Part shown: piece by piece, positions 10,128-22,189 of the stretch
Layout of the letters: each line of letters starts with the position of its first letter
How positions within the stretch are numbered: position 1 is the first letter of the stretch
Assembly (NCBI RefSeq): GCF_030704535.1
Contig: NC_081818.1
Coordinates: 2,989,001-3,053,000, forward strand
Direction: 5' to 3'
Source of the DNA: Vitis vinifera
Taxonomy: Eukaryota; Streptophyta; Magnoliopsida; Vitales; Vitaceae
Length of the DNA stretch: 64,000 nt
Program-made: the position numbers and the translations under genes
The notes under the pieces: generated by a model
The model's input: the letters and a program-made list of their open reading frames with translations, nothing else
Told to the model about the DNA's origin: nothing
Database searches by the model: none

Positions 10128-11537
10128 GTACTGTGAAAAAGAAATAGAGAGTTCAAATAGGGTTTAAAATCTCGATTGAGACCAGTATGACTCGGCCAAG
10201 TCATATCCGCCTCGGCCATGACCAGTACCGAACTAATACCTGAGTCCAATATTTGGTTGACTCATGAATAAACTTGTTGAATAAAAAAGAAACTTTGAGA
10301 TAACCCCAAGATTATGTCCAAAATAAGCTCTTCGAGTGATGGGTCATGGAAAAAATGGTAATATTGGAGCTGAAATGGCAAATGAGAGAAGAAGATCGAA
10401 ACCTATGAAAGTGAAGAAGTATGGAGAGTTCAGAGTCTTCAAACCCTTTGCATCTTCATCCCTGTATTTGCATCTCTATCATCTTGTATCTTTGTAGGGT
10501 TATTTTGTGAGCCTTCAAAAATGGGTATTATGTAGAGAAATAGAGAGCTCAAAAAGGGTTCAAAATCTTGGCCATGACTAGTATCAGACTGATACCCAAG
10601 TCCAATATTTAGTTGACTCATGAATAAACTTGTTGAATCATAAAGAAACTTTGACATAACCCCAAGATTATGTCAAAACTAAGCTCTTCGAGTGATGGGT
10701 GATGGAAAAAAAATGGTAATATTGGAATGGAAATGGTGGATGAGTGAAGAAGATTGAAACCTATGGTAGTGAAGAAGTATGGAGAGTTCAAAGTCTTCAA
10801 ACCCTTTGCATATTCATCCTTGTATTTGCATCTTCATCCTCTTGTATCTTCGTAGGGTTATTTTATAAGGCTTCAAAAATTAGTATTGTGCAAAGAAATA
10901 GAAAGCTTAAACAGGGTTCAAAATCTTGGTCGAGACCAGTACGACTCAACCGATTCATATATGCCTCAGCCATGATCGGTATCGAACCGATACCCGAGTC
11001 CAATATTTGGTTGAATCATGAATAAACTTGCTAAATCACAAAGAAACTTTGAGATATCCCTAACATTATGTCCAAGCTAAGCTCTTCAGGTGATGGGTGA
11101 TGGAAAAAAAATGGTAATATTGGAGCAGAAATAGTTGATGAGAGAAGAAGATTGAAACCCATGAAACCGAAGAAATATGGAGAGTTAAGAGTTTTCAAAC
11201 CTTTTGCATTTTCATCCCTGTATTTGCATCTCTATCCTCTTGTATCTTCATAGGGTTATTTTGCGAGCCTTTAAAAATGGGTATTGTATAAAGAAATAGA
11301 GAGCTCAAACAGGGTTAAAATCTTGGCCATGACTAGTACTGAACCGATATCTGAGTCTAATATTTGGTTGACTCATGAAAAAACTTGTTGAATCACAAAG
11401 AAACTTTGAGATAACCCCAAGATTATATTCAAACTAAGCTCTTTGGGTGATGGGTGATGGAAAAAAATGGTAATATAGGAGCGAAAATAGTGGATGAAAG
11501 AAGATGCATGGAAACATATGAAAGTGAAGAAGTGTGG
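10128..11537. repeat. Satellite-like block 1, part c
   Basis: About four monomers, alternating full (about 400 bp) and shortened (about 360 bp) forms; the conserved ACTCATGAATAAACTTG phrase recurs at about 10261, 10618, 11016 and 11373. It aligns monomer by monomer with 23128-24541. Confidence 0.8.
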
Positions 11538-12076
11538 AAATATATTTGTACATGAGACATAAATATATTCACTATCAAAGACCATAGTGATAATAATAAT
11601 GGTCTTCTTTTTGCTGTATATACACTACTTTAGAGTTCGTTCAATGTTTGGTCACCAAGAAAACAGAAGGACTGATCTGCTGCATTAAAAGGTTAAGTAA
11701 TCCTGAATACTTTCACTTCATTTTGCCATATGTAGTTCTTCCATTAGCTAGCCATTTGGAACTAAATCTTGTGGAGAACTTTTCATATTGGAGATGGATA
11801 TGAAATTGGACCTGCCTCCACCTGATTGAACTTCACTTTCAACATATGCATTGAAAATATTTAAGTTAAGATCAGTATACTAACTAACCCAACATAAATT
11901 AACACGTATTGATGAAAACACTTATCCTTGTAAGTGAGAAAGCAAAAAAAAAAAAAAAAAAAAAAAAGGACCTACCCATTGAAGACCATCTATAAATTGA
12001 CATGTTTCTCATGCAAAAATTTTCACCCCTCACCTAAACACAAAGATTTGTGATTGTTGGAGACAGTACTCTAACA
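11538..12076 (+). promoter_or_regulatory. 5' flank of GLP pseudogene 3
   Basis: GLP-type upstream sequence with an A-rich run at about 11945-11967 and TATAAAT at 11991-11997. It lacks roughly 40 bp (the GTTTATGCAAAGACTAACTC region) that precede the TATA box of most other copies. The same short form, inverted, precedes both minus-strand pseudogenes, so they share an ancestor with this copy. Confidence 0.6.
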
Positions 12077-12846
12077 ATGGAGAAAGGTGTTAGTTTCCTA
12101 GTAACTGTGGCCCTCATGGCATTGGCTTCATCTTTTGCCTCTGCCTCTGATCCAAGCCCACTGCAGGACACTTGTGTTGCCATTGATGAACCCAAGAATG
12201 CTGGTATTTCTTTAGTAACCAATGAACTTGTCACTATTTTCATTAATCTTTCCATTGATGGTGGTTTCATACTAATGATGTATCTTTTCTTTTCCCTTTT
12301 TTTAAATGCAGTATTTGTAAATGGAAAGTTCTGCAAGAACCCAAACCTGACTGTGGCCGAGGATTTCTTCTATCAAGGGCTGAATATCCCAGGAAACACA
12401 ACAAATCGAGTGGGCTCAAATGTCACTACAGTAAATGTTGATGCAATACCAGAACTTAACACTCTTGGGATATCACAGGTTCGTATCGATTATGCACCCT
12501 ACGGTCAAAACCCTCCTCACACTCACCCTCGTGCCACTGAGATCCTCACCGTCTTGGAGGGACACTCTTAGTCGGCTTTGTCACATCCAACCCTCAAAAC
12601 CGCCTCATTAGCAAAGTTCTAAACAAGGGGGATGTTTTTGTGTTCCCTATTGGTCTCATTCACTTCTAATTCAACATTGGGCACATTAATGCAGTAGCCA
12701 TTGCTGGTCTGAACAGCCAAAATCCAGGTGTAATCACCATAGCCAATGCAGTATTTGGATCAAATCCACCCATCAATCCTGATTTCCTGGCAAGGGCCTT
12801 CCAGTTGGACAAGAAGGTGGTCAAATACCTTCAAGCACGATTCTAG
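12077..12846 (+). pseudogene. Germin-like pseudogene 3
   Basis: Exon 1 (12077-12203), the GT-AG intron (12204-12311) and exon 2 (12312-12846) are all recognisable. In exon 2 one A is missing after the GTCTTGGAGGG codons near 12561, shifting the frame to a stop at 12569-12571 after 131 residues. Independently, a CAA codon in the second cupin motif has become TAA at 12667-12669. The encoded product would end just after the HTH motif and lack the last metal ligand. This host gene copy is dead with high likelihood. Its exon 1 (MEKGV start, [10 protein letters not shown]) is closest to the minus-strand pseudogenes at 32398 and 46064. Confidence 0.9.
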
Positions 12847-13966
12847 TGGGGAAATAGAGAAAATGAAGAAGCTAGGAACCTTTGATTTGCAAGCTTGAAT
12901 GACTATTTGTGATGTTTAATTACCTCATTACAATCATCCTAGAATAAGAGGGTTTATTACTTTCTTTTGTAGCTCTTTTGGTGTGGACTCTGGTCCTAAT
13001 ATTAAAATAAAGCAGTTTGTCTGTTAGGCATCTTCTACTCCTGTCTCCATCTCAATATTTGTCTTAAAAAATCTTATCCAAATCTTTGATATTTCACTTG
13101 TGGAAAAACAACTGGATCACAAATCTCAGTTGCTTGATTGATTATATACAGTATATGCAGAATTTTGATGAAGAAGCAATACTTGACTGATTGTAAAATA
13201 GTTCTACTGTTACTTCCAGCATACTGCTGGCGGAATTGGTGATGAATAAATGAACATTGAGGCAACAACTGCATACAATTCAGAAATGGAAAGGTGCCAT
13301 TTTGCTTCTCTAAATTATCCCACTATAACCCATCAACTAAGATCGAAGAAACTAATTAAGATGTCCAGATAAACCATTTGAATGGTAGGAGAAGCACAAG
13401 TGTCATGAACATAGTGAAGAAAGAATGGAAAAGAAAACAGTTTAATTTGAGTTTTCATTTTTATCTGAAGTTTTCGTCATGTACTCCATGATGATAAGAA
13501 GTGGAAAGAAAGTAGATTCGAATTCATGCAGCAAACTTCTCACCTCAACTTATAAAGATCTAATGGGTCTGACACTAATCACAAACTGATCATAGATGGT
13601 CTGTCCACAGGGTTACTCCTTTAGATTTACCCTCGAATAAGTCCTAAAACCCAAAGATTATGCAGAGTCCACTTTGAGTTGAGGATGGGAAAGGGGTGTA
13701 GTTGTTGAATAAGGGTTCGACCTTTAAATTAAAAAAAGGCCATCCATTGAAGACTTGGAAAGCTTGGAAAGTGTATCTGCTTACCTTATGTATAAAACAT
13801 AGACTAATCTGAGAACTTTATCTAAATAATTGGTATTTTTCCAATGCAAGGTTTCTTGCTTCTTACCAAAAAACACAGATTTGATTGTTAAAGAAAACTT
13901 GTAAACAAATAATTTAGAAAGTCTTAGTTCAAAGGTGTTTGTTAAGCATCTCTTTCCCTCTCATAA
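12847..13966. other. 3' flank of GLP pseudogene 3
   Basis: AATAAA lies near 13008. The flank is GLP-type and recurs, inverted and incomplete, at about 31994-32397 and 45493-46063. No gene is seen. It ends where segment A copy 2 starts. Confidence 0.55.
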
Positions 13967-14761
13967 TACATAAATAAAGTCACTATCAAAAAACATGATA
14001 ATAATAATAATAACTTTTGAGCCAATTGCTCAGATAGGGCAGGCTGCAAGTAGTCAAAGCTTTTTTAACTGAGGAAAGCCCAACGAGCATAGCAGAAAAT
14101 CTTTGAATTTATCCCAATATTTCATTAAACTGAAGCAACCCCAGAGCTTATCCAAGGATTTTTCACTCAGTGGAAGGCACATGAGCTAGAAACTCAGAAC
14201 TTGGCTACATATTCAATCTCATCAGCCAATCTCTGGACACTTTCAATGGTGAATTAAGCTATATAGATACTCATTAAACTGAACCTACACAAGCCTCATG
14301 GAGTAACCATGTTTGAAATGGGTGGATTATTGTCTAGTCCGATGGCCTACTCTGTAATCTTCTATTTGCTTGTCTATACACTACTTTAGAGATTTTTCAG
14401 TGTTTGGGTACTAAAACTAAAAGAGCAGAAAGCTCTACTATTTATGTTATTGCATGGATCATGTAGATTGATATGAAATTTGACCTGCCTCCACCTATAA
14501 TTGAACTCCACTATCCACACACTCATGGAGAATATTCTAGTTAAGATCAGTATACTAACTAATCCTACATAAATTAAAATGTATTGGTGTAACTAATTGT
14601 CCTTGAAAATGAAAAAAAAAAACTACCCATTAAAGACTTTGTGAGTTTATGCAAAGACTAACTCACCGATTCTGGTCTATAAATTAACATCTTTCCCATG
14701 CAAAATTTATCACCCCCACCTAAAGATAAAGACTCTGATTGTTGGAGACAGTACTCTGACA
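13967..14761 (+). promoter_or_regulatory. 5' flank of GLP4, with TATA box
   Basis: Nearly identical to 1-796. TATAAAT at 14678-14684, 84 bases before the ATG. Confidence 0.6.
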
Positions 14762-15548
14762 ATGAAGAAAGGTGTCAGCTTCCTGGTTGCTGTTGCCCTC
14801 ATGGCATTGGCTTCCTCTCTTGTCGCTGCCTTTGATCCAAGCCCACTTCAGGACACTTGTGTTGCCATTCCTGAACCCAAGAATGCTGATATTTCTATAT
14901 ATGTATAGTGACCAATGATCTTATTGCCATTTTCACTACTCTTTCCATTGATAATGGTTTGATACTAACGACCTATCTTTTCTTTTCCCCTTCTTTTTAA
15001 ATGCAGTATTTGTAAATGGAAAGTTCTGCAAGAACGCAAACCTGACTGTGGCCGAGGATTTCTTCTTTCAAGGGCTGAATATTCCAGGAAACACAGCAAA
15101 TCGAGTGGGCTCAAATGTCACTACAGTAAATGTTGATGCAATACCAGGACTTAACACTCTTGGGATATCACTGGTTCGTATAGATTATGCACCCTATGGT
15201 CAAAACCCTCCTCACATGATCACTCACCCTCGTGCCACTGAGATCCTCACTGTCTTGGAGGGAACACTCTTAGTTGGCTTTGTCACATCCAACCCTCAAA
15301 ACCGCCTCTTTAGCAAAGTCCTCAACAAGGGAGATGTTTTTGTGTTCCCTATAGGTCTCATTCACTTCCAATTCAACATTGGGCACACTAATGCAGTAGC
15401 CATTGCTGGTCTGAACAGCCAAAATCCAGGTGTAATCACCATAGCCGATGCAGTGTTTGGATCAAATCCACCCATCAATCCTGATTTCCTTGCCAGGGCC
15501 TTCCAGTTGGACAAGAAGGTGGTTGAATACCTTCAAGCACTATTCTAG
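14762..15548 (+). pseudogene. Germin-like gene 4, donor and metal motif damaged
   Basis: Near-identical paralogue of GLP1. Exon 1 is 14762-14888, the intron position 14889-15006 and exon 2 15007-15548. The donor GT is changed to AT at 14889-14890. Reading through the intron gives TAG at 14906-14908, about 48 residues in. The nearest downstream GT (14903) would put exon 2 out of frame. Exon 2 has no stop but carries a 6-bp insertion (about 15216-15221) that adds Met-Ile and turns the metal motif HTH into H-M-I-T-H; the C-terminal LQARF is LQALF. The acceptor and polyadenylation signal (15708-15713) remain. It is most likely a recent pseudogene; weak use of the AT donor cannot be ruled out from sequence. 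Confidence 0.75.
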
Positions 15549-17403
15549 TTGGAAAATATAGAAAATTAAGAAGCTACCAGCCTTTGCTTTCCTTGCTTAA
15601 ATGACTATTTGTGGTGTTCAATTACCTCATTATAGTCATCCTAGAATAAGAGGGTTTATTTCTTTATGTTGTAGGTTGTTTGATGTGGACTTTGGTCCTA
15701 ATATTAAAATAAAGCAGTTTGTCTATTAGCCATCTTCTTCTCTCACTATCCAATGCCATATCCAGGATTACCCTATGTTTTCATTAAAAAATCTTAAACA
15801 AATCTTTGAGATTTCACTTGTAAAAGAAGCAACTGAATAACAAATCTCAGTTGATTGATTGATTAAATACAGGATATGCATAAAACAGAACTACTGTTAC
15901 TTCTAGCATACTGCTGACAGAATTGGTGATGAAGACATGAACATTGAGGCAACAACCCCATACAATTCAGAAATGGAAAGATGCCATTAATTTGCTTCTC
16001 TAAATTATCCCATTATAACTCCCATCAACTGAGATCGAAAAAACTCATTAAGATGTCCAAGTAAAACCATATGAATGGTGGGAGAAGCATAAGTGTTATG
16101 AAATAGTGAGGAAAGAATAGAAATGAAAGCCCATAAATCTTATGACATCCACTGTAAACAAACCTCTGACCCCAACTTCTTATAAAGATCTAGGTCATGA
16201 CACTAATCACAAACTGATTATAGATGGCCTGCCCACTGGTTTACTTCTTAGCTTTACACTGGAATAAGGCCTAAAACCCGAAGATTATGTAGAATCCATT
16301 CAAGAGTCTAGAGCATAAGTTGAGGAGAAAAGGATGAGAAAGGAGTGTGATCGAAGAATGGTTCAACCTTTAAATTTGAAAAATGACATCCATTGAAGAC
16401 TTGGAAAGTGTAACTGCTTACCTCACCTATAAAACATAGGTTAACCTGAGGACTTCATCTAATTTATTGGTATTTTTCAAATCAAGGTTTCTTGCTTCTC
16501 ACCAGGAAACACCGACGTGATTGTTAAAGACAACTTATAAACAACTAATTAAAAAGTCTTAGTTTAAAGGTGTTTATTAAGATCTCTTTCTCTCTCAAAC
16601 CAAAATAATAATAATAATAATAACTTTTGAGCCAACTGCTCAGACAGGGCAGGCTGCAAGCATAAAAATCATGGCCAAAGCTTTTGTAACTGAGGAAAGC
16701 CTAATGAGCATAGCAGAAAATCTTTGAATTTATCCCTATTTTTCACTAAAGTGAAGCAACCCTAGAGCTTATCCAAGGATTTTTCACTCAGTGGAAGGCA
16801 CATGAGCTAGAAACTCAGAACTTGGCTACATATTCAATCTCATCAGCCAATCTCTGAAAACTTTGACTGGTTAATTAAGCTATATAGATACTCATTAAAC
16901 TGAACCTACACAAGCCTCATAGAGTAACCATGTTTGGAATGGGTGGGTTATTGTCTAGTCCAAGCCTGCACTTACTCTGTAATCTTCTATTTTCTTGTCA
17001 ATACACTATACATATTTTTCAGTGTTTGAATGGTAGTAATATTCAATCTACTATTTATGTAAATGTATGGATCATGCAGGTTGATATGAAATTGGACCTG
17101 CCTCCATCAATAATTGAACTTCACTTTCCACACGCATGGAGAATTTTCTAGTTAAGATCAGTATAGTAACTAACTAATCCTACATAAATCAACATGTATT
17201 GGTGTAACCACTTGACGTTGAAAGTGAAAAAAAGAAAAAAGAAAGAAAAAAAAGAAAAGAAAAAACTACCCATTGAAGACTTTGTGAGTTTATGCAAAGA
17301 CTTTACTCATTGACTGGTCTATAAATTAACATCTTTCCCATGCAAAATTTCTCACCCCCACCTAAAGATAAAGATTGTGATTGTTGGAGACAGTTCTCTA
17401 ACA
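15549..17403 (+). promoter_or_regulatory. GLP4 3' flank and 5' flank of GLP5
   Basis: Intergenic, colinear with 1576-3958 but without the solo LTR; it keeps about 80 bp near 16381-16460 that copy 1 lacks. A purine-rich (A/G) run lies at about 17225-17262. TATAAAT at 17320-17326, 84 bases before the GLP5 ATG. No gene is seen. Confidence 0.6.
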
Positions 17404-18178
17404 ATGAAGAAAGGTGTTAGTTTCCTGGTAACTGTTGCCCTCATGGCATTGGCTTCCTCTCTTGCCTCTGCCTTTGATCCAAGGCCACTGCAGGACACTT
17501 GTGTTGCCATTGATGAACCCGAGAATGCTGGTATTTCTTTAGTAACCAATGATCTTGTCACTATTTTCACTAATCTTTCCATTGATGGTGGTTTGATACT
17601 AATGACCTATCTTTTATTTTCCTTTTGTTTTTTTAAATGCAGTATTTGTAAATGGAAAGTTCTGCAAGAACCCAAACCTGACCGTGGCTGACGATTTCTT
17701 GTATCAAGGGCTGAATATTCCAGGAAACACAGCAAATCTAGTGGGCTCAAATGTCACTATTATAAATGTTGATGTACTACCGGGACAAAACACTCTTGGG
17801 ATATCACTGGTTCGTATCAATTATGCACCCTATGGTCAAAACCCTCCTCACATTCACCCCCGTGCCAGTGAGATCCTCACTGTTTTGGAGGGAACACTCT
17901 TAGTTGGCTTTGTCACATCCAACCCTCAAAACCGATTCATTAGCAAAGTCCTCAACAAAGGGGATGTTTTTGTGTTCCCTATCGGTCTCATTCACTTCCA
18001 ATTCAACATTGGGCACACTAATGCAGTAGCCATTGCTGGTCTGAACAGCCAAAATCCAGGTGTAATCACCATAGCCAATGCAGTGTTTGGATCAAATCCA
18101 CCCATCAATCCTGATTTCCTTGCAAGGGCCTTCCAGTTGGACAAGAAGGTGGTTGAATACCTTCAAGCACGATTCTAG
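17404..18178 (+). CDS. Germin-like protein 5 (GLP, cupin), intact
   Basis: 220-residue secreted cupin. Exon 1 is 17404-17530, the GT-AG intron 17531-17642 (112 bp, phase 1) and exon 2 17643-18178. Signal peptide of about 23 residues, cysteines C33 and C50, metal ligands in HIH (112, 114), Glu119 and His160, and the NKGD motif are all present. It differs from GLP1 at, among others, [17 protein letters not shown] and INYAPYG (Asn where the others have Asp). It is the intact sister of the truncated gene at 3959 and has the uninterrupted promoter. Polyadenylation signal at 18332-18337. The role is as for GLP1, the substrate unknown. Confidence 0.93.
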
Positions 18179-19141
18179 TGGGGGAATATAGAAAAAGAAG
18201 AAGCTATCAACCTTTCATTTCCTTGCTTGAATGACTATTTATGATGTTCAATTCCCTCGTTATAACAATCCTAGTATGATAAGAGGGTCTAGTTGTAACT
18301 CTTCTGGTGTGAACTTTGGGCATATTACTACAATAAAGCAATTTGTTTGTTAAGCATCTCTCTCTTCCTCTCTGTTTCTCTCTCCCTCAATACTACATTC
18401 AGGAAACTGCATTACAGTTATTCAATACCAATTAATTACTACTACTGATTAAAGCCTGTTTAGTAGTGATTTTAGGAAACATTTTTAACTTTTCTAATAC
18501 TTGAAAATTTATATCATTCAAGCGTTAAAAAAGCTAGAAACGTTTCCTAAATTCACTGCTGTTATTTTTAAAGTATTAAAAAGGCTAAAAACAATTGCTA
18601 AAATCACTATCACACCATAATCTAATTATTGATGATATATATATATATATATTTTTAAGATTGCTTTGTAGGAAATGCATATTATAAATTTTTTTTAAAA
18701 TATGTTCAGAGAATGTTTTGGCAATGTATAATATAACAAAAATGTGATAGTTCGAAGAATCATGTCATTATTTAGATTTTTAAAAGTGATTTTCAACCAT
18801 TTTTTTAAGATTGCTTTCTAGTGTTAGGAAAAGCTTTTAGCCTCATTCAAAATTCATCCCAAAGAGGAACTTAGTGTATTAGATTCATTAATGAATGTAA
18901 GCACTTTTAAAAATAATTTGAAACTCAAATGCTAATCCAATTTTATGAATTTATGAACAACAATTGGTTCATTATTTCTCTTATGCGCAAAACCATAATT
19001 ATCCAAAAATTTTCATTCAACAAATAAACTCCAAATCAAGAAAGAGTTAGTGCTTTTGTTTCATTAACAAATATTTAATTTTAAAAAATAGTTCAAAATT
19101 AAAAAAATAAACTAATTATTGCCAGTAATTCAAGGAGTAAT
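18179..19141. other. GLP5 3' region and AT-rich spacer
   Basis: Matches 4692-5687. It contains a CT-rich stretch near 18355-18390, the hairpin MITE at about 18447-18617 and a TA repeat at about 18637-18652. No gene is seen. Confidence 0.55.
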
Positions 19142-20272
19142 ATTTGCATCCCCATCGTCTTGTATCTTGGTAGGGCTATTTTGTGAGCCTTCAAAATGGA
19201 TATTGTACAAAGAAATAGAGAGTTCAAACAGGGTTCACAATCTTAGTCGAGATTGGTACGACTCAACCGAGTCATATCTGCCTCCACCATGACTAGTATC
19301 GGACTGATACCCAAGTCCAATATTTGGTTGACTTGTGAATAAATTTGTTGAATCATGAAGAAAATTTGAGATAACCATAATATTATGTCCAAACTAAGCT
19401 CTTTGCGTGATGGGTAATGGAAAAAATGGTAATATTGGAGCGAAAATGGTGGATGAGAGAAAAAGATCGAAACCCATGAAAGCGAAGAAATATGGAGAGT
19501 TCAGAGCCTTCAAACGCTTTGGATTTTCATCCATGTGTTTGCATCTCCATCATCTTGTATCTTCGTAGGACTATTTTGTGAGCCTTCAAATATGGGTATT
19601 GTGTATAGAAATAGAGAACTCAAACAGGGTTCATAATCTCGGTTAAGACTCGTACGACTTGATCGTGTCATATCCGCCTCAGCCATTATCAGTATCGGAT
19701 CGATACTCTAGTCCAATATTTGGTTGACTCATGAATAAATTTGTTGAATAAAAAAAGAAACTTTGAGATAACTCCAAGATTATGTCCAAACTAAGCTTTT
19801 TGGATGATGGGTGATGGAAAAAAAATAGTAATACCAGAGCAAAAATGGTGGATGAGAGAAGAAGATTGAAACCCATGAAAGTGGAAAAGTATGAAGAGTT
19901 TAGACTCTTCAAACCCTTTTCATCTTCATTCCTATATTTGCATCTCAATCCTCTTGTATCTTTGTTAGGGTATTTTGTTAGCCTTAAAAAATGGGTATTG
20001 TGCAAAGAAATAGAGAGTTCAAACAAGGTTCAAAATCTCAATTGAGACTGGTATGACTCGGCCAAGTCATATTCACCTTGGCCATGACCGGTACCGAACT
20101 AATACCCGAGTCCAATATTTGGTTAACTCATGAATAAACTTGTTGAATAAAAAAGAAACTTTGAGATAACCCTAAGATTATATCCAAACTAAGCTCTTAG
20201 GGTGATGGGTGATGGAAAAAATGGCAATATTGGAGCGGATATGGTGGATGAGAGAAGAAAATCAAGAAAGAG
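19142..20272. repeat. Satellite-like block 2, part a
   Basis: Same 360-400 bp monomers as block 1 and in register with it. The empty site of the 899-bp MITE is near 20116. Confidence 0.8.
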
Positions 20273-20277
20273 TTAGT

Positions 20278-22184
20278 TGATTCGTGCCCAATTGGTGTCT
20301 CAGCTGATTCGTGTCCAGCTGGTGCTCCTTGATTGAGGGAGTAATCAACAAAATTTATAACCTATTACACCATATACTAGGGTAGCAAAGACAAAGCTAC
20401 TATAGCATAGTGGCTCTAGGATCGTCCACTGGGATGGGTTTTCACTTCACAAATGATATTAATTCAAAGCTGAATTGGTGCCTTTTCATTTCAAGGTTAG
20501 CTTAAGAAAACATAAAGATGTTTGAATGAAAAAGGTTTGGTTTTAAGCTAACCAAAAATAGTAACTGATTTTACTTACAAAGAAAAGTGTTTCTTGGAGT
20601 TCAGATCACTAGGCTCAGGTTCCTCATACAAAAAGGGAGTTCCGGTCACTTGTTTTTTTTCCTCGCATTAGAGAATTAACATATAGTTCCTTCTCCAACC
20701 GGTGTTGTACAGATGCTTCCCATTAATGGGTTCAAACACTAAATCTCTCTCACTGATGCATCTTGCAATGGCTCATACCTCTCACCTAGCACTTGCCATT
20801 CAAGGTGATCTTTAACCTTGGATTACCCGTCAAAAGCTCGCAAGAGATAACTAATGGATGTCTTCTTGGAGTCCAAAAGCTTACCAAGTGTTGGCTATTC
20901 TAGAAAATCCTACCTTCAAACCACCTCCTAAAGGCTCGCAAGGGGTAAACTAGTGAATCTCCATGGACGGAAATCACTTGCCTTACCAAGTGTTGGCCCA
21001 GGTGAATTAAAGGCGTTTTAAGTTAACTAAAAAGATAAAAACCATTAACGGGTCACACTTTCTCTTCATTAAAAACTAAAACAACAAAACTTCCAATTTA
21101 TGCATGTGGAAACTTACCCGGTTTTCCTCACTCCAAGAGACAAAAGCTTAGCCTCTCATCATCTGAGGAAAAATCCTCAGAGTTTGGTTGGCTAGAAATA
21201 AAAAGAAATGAAAAATGAAAGAGAAGGAAAAACAGAGCAAGGCTCTGTATATTCTATATATTGATCTATATTACATATATATGATCCTGATATATCTCAG
21301 CATCCCTTTTTAGTGTTTACAAGAGAGTTTATATAGGAAGGTAATTTACCCTTCCTTGGATACTTCCTAGCTAAGGAATTACATGAGTGGCTGAAAACAA
21401 GGAGAAAATGGAAATTTATACAAAAATATCTGAAGAAAAATATCCAAAAGAGTCGGTGCACAAATATCAGGAAGCACTAAGGACATTTCGCAGGTGAAAA
21501 CGAGGTCTGCGAGATTTCGCAGACACTCAAGAGGGTTGCGAAATAATTTCGCAACACCAAGCTATCTTCGCAGGGCTGCGAAGTTGGCTTCCACCTTGAG
21601 GTTCTCAGCATTCCAGCTTGCAGCATATATCGGGTAGCTTCAGGAGGAATTCCATTGCACTGTACAAAAAGGCTGCGAAATTCTCGCAACAAAAGGCTGA
21701 TTTCGCAGCAGCTTGGAGTGATCTGATTGCAATGGCTGTAACTCCTTCGTTTCAACTCCGAATCACGCACCGTTTGAAGCATTGGATTATTGACTTCCTG
21801 AGCTTTGAAATGGTATATAGAATGTAGAAAATGGACTTCGGGAAGTGCTCCAAAAGTGCAAAAGAAGACTGCAGCTGCTGTCCTCTGTTTTCTTCACTCT
21901 GTTTTCCTCTTCTCCATTGCTTGTGCTCGTGTTTCCACTTGAAATTCAAGCCTGTAAACTTCCAAAATCCTTGCTTTAACTTGTCTAAGTAGCTCCTCCA
22001 TCATTTGGCATGCTTGAATTGATTCATAAGCTGATAAAAACATGTAAACTTGCCACAAAATGGTTAAAACCAATTACTAAGGACCTTAATGAATTAATTG
22101 GGTTAAATGAATATGATTACTACTCAAAGGTGCTTAAAACCATTATAATTAGATCTACAAAATAGCACTTTTTGGTATTAATCA
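20278..22184 (+). mobile_element. Solo LTR fossil, 1907 bp
   Basis: Begins TGATTCGTGCCC and ends GGTATTAATCA, with the 5-bp duplication TTAGT on both sides (20273-20277 and 22185-22189). The paralogue near 7933 has a single TTAGT and no element. A TATA-like TTTATATAGG lies near 21328. No gag-pol coding, second LTR or primer-binding site is seen, so it reads as a solo LTR. Its outer parts match the element at 56002-57959 on the other strand. Probably Ty3/gypsy (uncertain), inserted after the A1/A2 duplication. Confidence 0.8.
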
Positions 22185-22189
22185 TTAGT

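Larger units (their letters stand above)
1..11537. repeat. Segmental duplication A, copy 1
   Basis: Colinear with 13967-24541 from the first base of the window. It holds two GLP genes, a spacer and a satellite block. The first 700 bases differ from the partner at only a handful of positions by eye, so the duplication looks recent. The left end lies outside the window. Homology stops at about 11537, inside a satellite monomer. Copy-specific insertions are the LTR at 3194, the MITE at 6882 and the LTR at 8883. Confidence 0.85.

Noticed and set aside
5688-11537. CRISPR-like array
   Set aside because: A eukaryotic tandem repeat with long diverged monomers and no short repeat-spacer pattern.
14889-15006. 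AT-ended intron of GLP4 as a U12-type intron
   Set aside because: The donor ATATTTCT does not fit the U12 ATATCCTT pattern and the acceptor is a normal U2-like tract with AG; sister genes have GT.
20278-22184. Complete short retroelement instead of a solo LTR
   Set aside because: No internal direct repeats, primer-binding site or purine tract were seen between the TG and CA ends.
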